NCBI GenBank assembly: GCA_027001525.1
Contig: JALTMR010000186.1
Location: forward strand, 1-6,249
Source: Gammaproteobacteria bacterium
GTDB lineage: Bacteria; Pseudomonadota; Gammaproteobacteria; Tenderiales; Tenderiaceae
Length of the DNA: 6,249 bases
Reading direction: 5' to 3'
Position 1 is the stretch's first letter, and the number at the start of each line of letters is the position of its first letter. Shown in pieces: positions 1 through 5,596 of the stretch. The position numbers were made by a program, and so were the translations under genes. The notes beneath the pieces are model-generated. The model saw only the letters and a list, made by a program, of their open reading frames with translations, searched no databases and was not told where the DNA came from.

Positions 1-1
1 G

Positions 2-892
2 GCCCGCAGTCAGCCGGAGGTGCTCTACGTCTCCACCGTGACCGACATCTTCAAGCGGCTGAACAAAAACATGCACGGTGATGACGAGGCCTACTACACG
101 CTGCCGGACAACCGTGAACTGGCGGCGCAATACCTGCTGCTCTACGAGATGTCGCTGCCCTACGGGCTCGACCTCAACAATCAGATCAATGTCGATAAAT
201 CCTCCACCCGTTTGATGTTGGTGATGCATTCACTGTCCACCAAACAGATGCTCGACATTGAGCGCCGCGCCAGTGAGTGGCTGGCCGCAAATGCGCCCCA
301 CATCGTCGCTGCCCATGCCGCCAGCCCCAACCTGATGTTTGCCCACATCAGCAGCCGCAATATCGTCAGCATGCTGACGGGGACGACGCTGGCGCTGGTG
401 CTGATCTCGGCGCTGTTGGTGGTGGCCCTGCGGTCGGTCAAAATTGGTCTGGTCAGTATGGTGCCCAACCTGGTGCCGGCGGCCATGGGTTTTGGTCTCT
501 GGGGGCTGCTGGTGGGCGAGGTGGGGCTGGCGCTGTCCATTGTGACCGGGATGACGCTGGGGATCGTGGTGGATGACACCGTGCACTTTCTCAGCAAATA
601 CCTGCGTGCCCGACGCGAGCAACAGGCCACGGCTCCGGAGGCGGTACGTTACGCCTTTAATAATGTGGGACGGGCGTTGCTCTATACCTCAATTATTCTG
701 GTGGCCGGTTTTGCTATTTTGGCCACTTCCGCTTTCAAGTTGAACTCGGGCATGGGTATGCTATCGGCACTGATCGTCACCCTGGCGCTGATTGCGGATT
801 TTCTGCTGTTGCCCGCCCTGCTAATCAAGATAGAGGAGAAAAATGATGCCAAGCTCAAGGCTGGTCGTCGCGCTACTCACCCTGATATTTAG
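2..892 (+). CDS. RND-superfamily (MMPL-type) exporter, C-terminal fragment
   Basis: This is the last 296 residues of an inner-membrane RND-superfamily exporter of the 'predicted exporter' (COG1033/MMPL) type. The frame is open through the left edge, so the true start lies outside; the GTG at 20 is an internal valine. About 110 residues of soluble periplasmic domain come first. Five hydrophobic helices follow (counted from the GTG, roughly residues 115-137, 143-166, 168-190, 219-237 and 246-268), which is the usual second half of an RND protein. The motif GIVVDDTVHFL near residue 181 matches the acidic helix motif that couples proton flow to transport in this superfamily. Full-length relatives are usually about 750-900 residues, so roughly one third is visible. 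The last 50 nt overlap the next gene, implying one transcript and translational coupling. Substrate is unknown; the LolA-like and beta-barrel neighbours suggest a lipid or other hydrophobic envelope cargo. Family call is firm, cargo is inference. Confidence 0.9.
   Translation, partial: ARSQPEVLYVSTVTDIFKRLNKNMHGDDEAYYTLPDNRELAAQYLLLYEMSLPYGLDLNNQINVDKSSTRLMLVMHSLSTKQMLDIERRASEWLAANAPHIVAAHAASPNLMFAHISSRNIVSMLTGTTLALVLISALLVVALRSVKIGLVSMVPNLVPAAMGFGLWGLLVGEVGLALSIVTGMTLGIVVDDTVHFLSKYLRARREQQATAPEAVRYAFNNVGRALLYTSIILVAGFAILATSAFKLNSGMGMLSALIVTLALIADFLLLPALLIKIEEKNDAKLKAGRRATHPDI
832..838 (+). promoter_or_regulatory. Ribosome binding site of the LolA-like gene
   Basis: A purine-rich AGAGGAG Shine-Dalgarno sequence lies inside the 3' end of the transporter gene. 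It is 4 nt before the ATG at 843 and 7 nt before a second, adjacent in-frame ATG at 846, so either may be the real start. It supports the 50-nt gene overlap as genuine. Confidence 0.7.
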
Positions 893-1640
893 CCTGCCGT
901 TGCAGGCCGTTGTGGCTGAAACGCCGGAACAGAAGGGGCTGGCTATTGCGCAGGAGGTTGACCGTCGTGACAAGGGCTGGGGTGACGAGAGCGTCAACGT
1001 CACCATGGTGCTGCGTAACGCTCATGGCCAGGAGAGTGTGCGCAAGAATCGCATGAAAACCCTGGAGGTGGAGGGCGATGGTGACAAGACGCTGATCATC
1101 TTCGATAGCCCGCGAGACATCGCCGGCACCGCCTTTTTGACCTACAGCCACGCCACCCGGCCAGATGAGCAGTGGATGTATCTGCCAGCGCTCAAACGGG
1201 TCAAGCGCATCTCCTCGTCCAATAAATCAGGCCCCTTCCTGGGGAGTGAGTTTTCGTATGAGGATATCTCCTCCCAGGAGGTGGATAAGTACCGCTACAA
1301 ATACCTCCGCGATGAGGTATTGGACGGGCGCGAGGCCTTTGTAAGCGAGTACTACCCCAACTATAAACACTCGGGTTATACGCGTCAGGTCGTGTGGACG
1401 GATAAAGAGCGCTACCGCCCGCTACGCATCGATTTTTATGATCGCAAAAACACGTTGCTAAAGACGCTGACCTACAAGAACTACACCCAGTATCTGGGCA
1501 AGTACTGGCGTCCCTCAGGCCTGGAGATGGTGAACCACCAGACGGGCAAAAGTACCACGCTGGACTGGGATGGCTATCGCTTCCAGACCGGGCTCGGCCC
1601 CCGGGATTTTGATCGCAACAGCCTCAAGCGCGCTCGTTAG
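843..1640 (+). CDS. Outer membrane lipoprotein-sorting protein, LolA-like
   Basis: A 265-residue periplasmic protein of the LolA_like family (annotated 'outer membrane lipoprotein-sorting protein', PF17131 type). Residues 1-25 form a Sec signal peptide (hydrophobic core VVALLTLIFSLPL, likely cleavage after VVA). The mature part contains the segment GTAFLTYSH (95-103), then DEQWMYLPALKRVKRISSS (108-126) and GSEFSYEDISS (134-144), which I recognise as hallmarks of this family. Members are thought to have the half-barrel LolA fold, which shields lipid or lipoprotein acyl chains in the periplasm, and they are commonly encoded beside RND/MMPL exporters. Here the gene overlaps the exporter by 50 nt and is followed after 6 nt by a beta-barrel gene, so the protein probably carries cargo between them. 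It is not the housekeeping LolA: it is longer and in a different context. The start could also be the adjacent ATG at 846. Cargo is not determinable. Confidence 0.88.
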   Translation: MMPSSRLVVALLTLIFSLPLQAVVAETPEQKGLAIAQEVDRRDKGWGDESVNVTMVLRNAHGQESVRKNRMKTLEVEGDGDKTLIIFDSPRDIAGTAFLTYSHATRPDEQWMYLPALKRVKRISSSNKSGPFLGSEFSYEDISSQEVDKYRYKYLRDEVLDGREAFVSEYYPNYKHSGYTRQVVWTDKERYRPLRIDFYDRKNTLLKTLTYKNYTQYLGKYWRPSGLEMVNHQTGKSTTLDWDGYRFQTGLGPRDFDRNSLKRAR

Positions 1641-1646
1641 CCGGCC

Positions 1647-2852
1647 ATGACACGTCAACGGACTTTTTTGCTGCGCCGGGCGGCACTGTGGCTTCTGTTG
1701 TCGGCAACCGTGTTGCCGGCGCAGGCTGTGGAGTGGCGCGGCTATATTGCCACCGAGGGGCGCTATTTTTTCGATCGCTCATCCGACACGCGCCAGCACG
1801 ACGGCAACCTCTCCTACAGCGTCTCACCCGAAATGTACGTCGAGTGGGATGCCGGGCGGCAGAGCTTTCTCTTCACCCCCTTTGCCCGGCTGGATCAGAA
1901 CGATGAGGCCCGTACCCACGCCGATATTCGTGAGCTGACCTGGCTCTACATTGCCGATGAGTGGGAGCTGCGGGCGGGGGTTCGTCAACTTTTCTGGGGG
2001 GTGACGGAGTCGCAGCACCTGGTGGACATCATCAACCAGACCGATCTGGTGGAGGACCCCGATGGCGAAGCCAAGCTGGGCCAGCCCATGGTGAACCTGG
2101 CGCTGATTCGGGAGTGGGGTACCCTCGACTTTTTCGTGCTGCCCTACGCGCGGGAGCGCACCTACCCCGGCGTGGAGGGGCGCTTGCGTACTCAGCCCTA
2201 CATCGATACCGACCAGCCCCGTTACGAGTCAGACAAGAAAGAGAAACATGTGGACTACGCCGTGCGCTGGGCGCATAGCGTTGATGTGTTTGATGTTGGT
2301 ATCAGTCACTTCTACGGCACCAGCCGCGACCCGCTGTTTGAGCTGGGCCAGCGCAATGGCGAACCTGTGCTGCTGCCGTTCTACGAAATCATTCACCAGA
2401 GCGGGCTGGACCTTCAGGCCACCCTCGATGCCTGGCTGTGGAAGCTTGAAGCAATTCACCGCAGCAGCGCTACCCAGCGGTACAGCGCCGCTACGGCGGG
2501 GTTTGAATATACCCTCTACGGGGTGTTTGATTCCGTTTTTGATGTGGGACTGCTCTACGAATACCTCTACGACAGCCGCGCTGATGAGGCGTTAACGCCG
2601 TTTGCCGATGACTCGATGGTCGGGACGCGGATCGCCTTTAATGACGAGGCCAGTACCGAACTGCTGGTGGGGCTGTTTGTGGACCACGCGGGAGAGGGGA
2701 TGGCGCTGAATATTGAGGCGTCGCGGCGTGTGGGGGAGCGCTGGAAATTAAACATTCGCGGCCGTGGCTATTTTGATCTGCCGCCCCAAAGCCTGGTCTA
2801 CGGCTTTCGTAAAGACGATTACCTGCAAGCAGAGGTCCAGTATTTCTTCTAA
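1647..2852 (+). CDS. Predicted outer-membrane beta-barrel protein
   Basis: A 401-residue exported protein. Residues 1-27 are a signal peptide (arginine-rich start, core AALWLLLSATVLP, cleavage after AQA). The mature part is rich in short alternating strands with aromatic and charged residues, and it ends LQAEVQYFF; a C-terminal phenylalanine after an amphipathic strand is the usual BAM-recognition signal of outer-membrane barrels. The segment GVRQLFWGVTESQHLVDIIN (111-130) resembles the 'R-Q-x-x-x-W-G-x-x-x' region of DUF1302-like barrels, but I cannot place the protein in a named family with confidence. It starts 6 nt after the LolA-like gene and has no good Shine-Dalgarno, so it is probably translated by coupling. 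The context suggests it is the outer-membrane end of an RND/LolA-like export route, analogous to clusters pairing DUF1302 barrels with DUF1329 (LolA-fold) proteins and RND pumps. That functional link is inference. Its stop codon overlaps the convergent radical SAM gene by 4 nt. Confidence 0.78.
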   Translation: MTRQRTFLLRRAALWLLLSATVLPAQAVEWRGYIATEGRYFFDRSSDTRQHDGNLSYSVSPEMYVEWDAGRQSFLFTPFARLDQNDEARTHADIRELTWLYIADEWELRAGVRQLFWGVTESQHLVDIINQTDLVEDPDGEAKLGQPMVNLALIREWGTLDFFVLPYARERTYPGVEGRLRTQPYIDTDQPRYESDKKEKHVDYAVRWAHSVDVFDVGISHFYGTSRDPLFELGQRNGEPVLLPFYEIIHQSGLDLQATLDAWLWKLEAIHRSSATQRYSAATAGFEYTLYGVFDSVFDVGLLYEYLYDSRADEALTPFADDSMVGTRIAFNDEASTELLVGLFVDHAGEGMALNIEASRRVGERWKLNIRGRGYFDLPPQSLVYGFRKDDYLQAEVQYFF

Positions 2853-4363
2853 TTGTGCCTGCTCTGGCGTGTGGCGACGTTGCCGGCCGCACGCCCCTGC
2901 TCGGGGCGGCGCTTGCCTTGCGGCTCCTGCATGAAGTCGGGCACCCCCTTGAGTCCGGCCCGCTGAAAATCGCACCATAGCGCCTCCCGTGCCGCGTGAC
3001 TGTCAGCTCCCAGCGCCTCCACCAGGCCGTCATGGACGAGGTTGAAGAGTCGTTTGAGGGCGATTTTGTGGGTCTGTTTTGTGGTCTTGAAGAGCCACTC
3101 CGCCAGCTGCATAAAGCGCTCGAAAGGTTGCCCGGCCAGGATCAACGGCTTGGTAGTGGCGAAACGGCCTGAGTTGGCGATCATGTCCCAGTAGCGGGCG
3201 AAGCGGTTGATACGCTGCATGGTGTGAAAATCGATGCAGCTGGTGCTTAGGACGTTGTAGGGCGGGAACGGGCTGTAGACCATGGCGTATCGCTCGGTGT
3301 GACGAATAATCGGTGTGCCCGGCAGCCGCTTGAGAATACCGAGCTGGATCTCGTGCGGATTCATTTGCGATAGCCTGTTGAAACCGCTGGCGAAGCTTTC
3401 GATATCCTCCCCCGGCAGACCGGCGATTAAATCGGCGTGGATGTGGGCGCTGGTTTCATTGCGAATCCAGGCCAGATTGGCGGCGGTTTTGTCATCGTCC
3501 TGCTTGCGGCTGATGAGGGCCTGAACGTCGGGGTTCAGGGTCTGAATGCCGATCTCGAACTGCAGTGAGCCGGGGGGGAACTTCACCAGTACCGCCTTGA
3601 GTTTTTCCGGCAGCCGGTCGGGGATGACTTCGAAATGGAGAAACAGCCTCTCGTCCATGCGCTGGAGAAAAAAGTCGAGAATTCGAATGCTGGTGGCGAT
3701 GTTGAGGTTGAAGGTGCGGTCCACAAATTTGAAGTGTCTGACGCCGCGCTCGTAGAGCTGCGCCATGGCCTCAAAAAAACGGTCGCCCGGGAAGGGCTTG
3801 GCCGTTTTGTCCAGCGCAGAAAGACAGAACTCACATTTGAACGGACAGCCGCGGGAGGCCTCCACGTAGATAACGCGATTGGCGATATCCTCATCGCTAA
3901 AGAGGTGGTAGGGCAGCTCGATCTGTTCCAGCACCACAGGGGGGGATGAGAGTATTTTTGCTGCCGGTCGCTGGCCGCTTAACAGCTCGCGGCACAACTG
4001 GGCAAAGCGGTGGTCAGCATTGCCGGTAATGATGTAATCAGCGTATTGGGCAATGCGTTGCGAGGTCTGCTCAAAACTGACATTGGGCCCCCCTAGCACC
4101 AGCGTTATGCCGGGCGCCACCTGCTTGAGCATCCCCACCACCTGCGTGGTCTGCTCCACATTCCAGATGTAGACGCCAAAACCGACAATCTCGGGCTCCC
4201 GTGCCACGATGGCCTCGACGATATCGATGGGGCGGGTGTCGATGATGTACTCGACGATCTCTGTCTCACCCTCCAGCTCGCCCATATTGGCCTTGAGGTA
4301 GCGCAGCCCCAGAGCGCTGTGGATATAGCGGGCGTTGAGGGTGGAGAGGACGATGCGGGCCAT
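2849..4363 (-). CDS. B12-binding-domain radical SAM protein, DUF4080 type
   Basis: A 504-residue radical SAM enzyme. Residues 1-140 form a Rossmann-like cobalamin-binding-type domain with the GGPN loop at 91-94. The iron-sulfur motif CPFKCEFC (Cys 173, 177, 180; CxxxCxxC) begins the radical SAM barrel, which continues through FEIGIQTLNPDVQALISR (269-286) and HADLIAGLPGED (309-320), typical of this superfamily. The last roughly 150 residues match in style the DUF4080 C-terminal region. Substrate and reaction are unknown. Two points are unusual. The N-terminal domain shows no DxHxxG, the histidine ligand motif of base-off B12 proteins. The frequent GEGE motif is replaced by GNAD (114-117). The basic tail after residue 480 (KRRPEQG) looks disordered. 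The ATG at 4363-4361 directly follows the TAG at the edge of the inserted element; only a weak AGG lies upstream, inside the element's terminal repeat. Probably co-transcribed with tcdA. Family call is strong, function open. Confidence 0.9.
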   Translation of the reverse strand: MARIVLSTLNARYIHSALGLRYLKANMGELEGETEIVEYIIDTRPIDIVEAIVAREPEIVGFGVYIWNVEQTTQVVGMLKQVAPGITLVLGGPNVSFEQTSQRIAQYADYIITGNADHRFAQLCRELLSGQRPAAKILSSPPVVLEQIELPYHLFSDEDIANRVIYVEASRGCPFKCEFCLSALDKTAKPFPGDRFFEAMAQLYERGVRHFKFVDRTFNLNIATSIRILDFFLQRMDERLFLHFEVIPDRLPEKLKAVLVKFPPGSLQFEIGIQTLNPDVQALISRKQDDDKTAANLAWIRNETSAHIHADLIAGLPGEDIESFASGFNRLSQMNPHEIQLGILKRLPGTPIIRHTERYAMVYSPFPPYNVLSTSCIDFHTMQRINRFARYWDMIANSGRFATTKPLILAGQPFERFMQLAEWLFKTTKQTHKIALKRLFNLVHDGLVEALGADSHAAREALWCDFQRAGLKGVPDFMQEPQGKRRPEQGRAAGNVATRQSRHN

Positions 4364-4382
4364 CTAGGAGCCTGTCGGACTT
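4364..4382 (+). repeat. Left terminal inverted repeat of the MITE-like element
   Basis: CTAGGAGCCTGTCGGACTT, exactly reverse-complementary to 4511-4529. The first base directly follows the radical SAM start codon on the opposite strand. CTA at 4364-4366 reads as TAG on the minus strand, abutting that ATG. Confidence 0.92.
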
Positions 4383-4510
4383 AGGGAATCGTAACGAGGG
4401 AAAGCCATGTTGGTCCATTTTTTTGAACAGTTGAGGCGAATATTGAGCATATTTAACGAAAGTGATCGAGAACATGGGCCGAAATGGATTTTCCGCAGTA
4501 GATTCATCCC

Positions 4511-4529
4511 AAGTCCGACAGGCTCCTAG
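4511..4529 (-). repeat. Right terminal inverted repeat of the MITE-like element
   Basis: Exact reverse complement of the left repeat. The outer CTAG supplies the TAG stop codon of tcdA (4526-4528), so host gene and element share these bases. Confidence 0.92.
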
Positions 4530-5326
4530 CCGCACCGTCTTTTGTGCAGCGTTTTGTTGATGGCTCTGGCGGCGGCGATAAAACCAAACGTGCCGGTGAC
4601 GAACGAGGCGGAACCGTAACCGAAGCTGCAATCGAGGGAGACGCCGTGGACGCCGGGCTTCTCCTGACTCACCGTGCCATCCGCCCTGGGGTAGACCTGT
4701 TGCTGGGTGGAGAAGACGCACTCGACACCGAAGTTCTTTTTCAGATTCCGGGTAAAACCGTAGTCACGCCGCAAGGTTGAGCGAACCTTGGAGGCCAGCG
4801 GGTCGTTGTAGGTTTTTGCCAGATCCGCCACCTCGATGCGGGCGGGGTCGTTCAGACCACCGGCTCCCCCGGTGGTAATGACAGGGATTTTTTTGCGCTT
4901 GCAGTGGTTAATCATGCAGGCTTTGAATTTGATGCTGTCAATGGCATCGATCACGTAGTCATACCCTCGCGCTGGCGAGAGGTAGTCGTCGATATTGCGC
5001 TCGGTGAGAAAATCATCGATGGTGTGGCAGACGCAGGCCGGATTGATCTCGGCCACCCGCGCTGCCAGTGCCGCAAACTTCTTCTTCTCGATGGTCGAGG
5101 TCAGGGCGGGTAACTGGCGATTGATATTCCCCTCCTTGATAATGTCAAAGTCGATCAACGTCAGCCTGCCCACCCCGCTGCGCGCCAACGCCTCTACCGT
5201 CCAGGAACCCACTCCCCCCAGCCCGACCACGCAGACATGCATGCGCTCGATCAGCGCCATCGGGTCTGCCCCGTAGAGTCGGGCAATACCGCCGAAGCGT
5301 TCGGTTGGGTTAGAGGAGGTGTTCAT
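4526..5326 (-). CDS. tcdA: tRNA threonylcarbamoyladenosine dehydratase TcdA
   Basis: A 266-residue E1-like (ThiF/MoeB/HesA superfamily) enzyme that uses ATP to dehydrate the t6A base at position 37 of ANN-decoding tRNAs to the cyclic form ct6A. Known E. coli TcdA (CsdL/YgdL) is about the same length. Visible signatures are RFGGIARLYG (10-19), the nucleotide-binding loop GLGGVGSW (35-42), LIDFD (57-61), NINRQLPAL (67-75), YVIDAIDS (124-131), TTGGAGGLNDP (151-161) and VECVFSTQ (201-208). The C-terminal segment SFVTGTFGFIAAARAI (241-256) is hydrophobic, as in TcdA homologues. All expected motifs are present and the protein looks intact. The start ATG has no strong Shine-Dalgarno. The gene ends in the CTAG at the edge of the MITE-like element; without the insertion its stop would directly touch the ATG of the radical SAM gene. 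It is divergent from the Calx-beta lipoprotein gene. Confidence 0.95.
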   Translation of the reverse strand: MNTSSNPTERFGGIARLYGADPMALIERMHVCVVGLGGVGSWTVEALARSGVGRLTLIDFDIIKEGNINRQLPALTSTIEKKKFAALAARVAEINPACVCHTIDDFLTERNIDDYLSPARGYDYVIDAIDSIKFKACMINHCKRKKIPVITTGGAGGLNDPARIEVADLAKTYNDPLASKVRSTLRRDYGFTRNLKKNFGVECVFSTQQQVYPRADGTVSQEKPGVHGVSLDCSFGYGSASFVTGTFGFIAAARAINKTLHKRRCG

Positions 5327-5360
5327 GGGTGCTTAAAGGCCAGAGAGGGGACGAGGGGGC

Positions 5361-5390
5361 ATTTTACTTGAATTCGGGGTAAAGGTTTAA
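5361..5390 (-). promoter_or_regulatory. Candidate sigma-70 promoter of tcdA
   Basis: On the minus strand TAAAAT (5366-5361) matches the -10 consensus at five of six bases. A weaker TTAAAC (5390-5385) lies 18 bp upstream as a possible -35. Transcription would begin some 25-30 nt before the tcdA ATG. The -35 match is poor, so this is tentative. Confidence 0.35.
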
Positions 5391-5584
5391 CTTCGGAGAA
5401 GAGGCGGAAGGAATACGTGGCCGATGCAGCCTGAGAGCGACATGGGGGGGCGGCGCCTCAATATTTTCGACAATCGGTTGCATTCGCCGGATCAGCGGAG
5501 AAAGTGTCGTCAGTATTGATGCTGAGTGTGATTGCTATCCCTTCGGATGGAGGGCAATAATGGGCCCATATCTTTTCAGGCATC

Positions 5585-5590
5585 AAAGGA
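5585..5590 (+). promoter_or_regulatory. Ribosome binding site of the Calx-beta lipoprotein gene
   Basis: AAAGGA lies 6 nt before the ATG at 5597 and 9 nt before a second adjacent ATG at 5600. It selects this start pair over the further in-frame ATG at 5606 and the GTG codons at 5594, 5612 and 5639. Confidence 0.6.
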
Positions 5591-5596
5591 CTTGTG

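Larger units (their letters stand above)
4364..4529. mobile_element. MITE-like non-autonomous element with 19-bp terminal inverted repeats
   Basis: A 166-bp segment bounded by perfect 19-bp inverted repeats, CTAGGAGCCTGTCGGACTT at the left and its exact reverse complement at the right. Imperfect similarity continues inward (GGGA after a one-base offset). It contains no transposase, so it fits a miniature inverted-repeat element mobilised in trans by a related insertion sequence. CTAG is palindromic and occurs at both ends, so it may be a 4-bp target duplication; the element proper would then be 158 bp with 15-bp repeats. It lies exactly between the tcdA stop and the radical SAM ATG. It is AT-richer in the centre (near 4439-4460) than the flanking genes. 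On the minus strand the frame shared by tcdA and the radical SAM gene is open across it from one TAG to the other. The parent IS family is not determined. Confidence 0.8.
5327..5596. other. Divergent intergenic region between tcdA and the Calx-beta lipoprotein gene
   Basis: No convincing gene. The left part carries the likely tcdA promoter. The right part, upstream of the lipoprotein gene, has a possible hairpin (ATTGC 5531-5535 with GCAAT 5554-5558, and ATCC 5537-5540 with GGAT 5545-5548) and a perfect 10-bp palindrome ATGGGCCCAT at 5560-5569. Neither is followed by a T-run long enough for a convincing terminator. I could not find a good sigma-70 promoter for the lipoprotein gene. A 31-codon reading frame from 5424 has no support. 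Confidence 0.6.

Noticed and set aside
181..630. Long minus-strand and alternate-frame ORFs opposite the transporter
   Set aside because: Shadows of the RND reading frame in GC-rich DNA, with Arg/Pro/Ala/His-rich composition and no domain.
2892..2908. CGCCCC/GGGGCG hairpin as a terminator for the export operon
   Set aside because: No T-run follows it on either strand and it lies within the 3' coding end of the radical SAM gene; GC-rich stems like this are common by chance.
2638..3033. Minus-strand frames (2638-3033, 2748-2978) across the convergent gene ends
   Set aside because: They overlap two well-supported genes in other frames and show only Arg/Pro/Ala-rich chance composition.
4266..4721. 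A 151-codon minus-strand frame crossing the MITE-like element and parts of both neighbours
   Set aside because: It lies in a different frame from tcdA and the radical SAM gene, both of which have clear family motifs. It is open by chance and by the element's own open frame.
5478..5506. TTGCAT as a -35 box for the Calx-beta gene
   Set aside because: No acceptable -10 hexamer at the required spacing; likewise TCGACA at 5467-5472 has no partner.
5424..5519. Short plus-strand frame of 31 codons (ATG at 5424)
   Set aside because: Weak, badly spaced Shine-Dalgarno (GGAAGGA 11 nt upstream) and no recognisable product.
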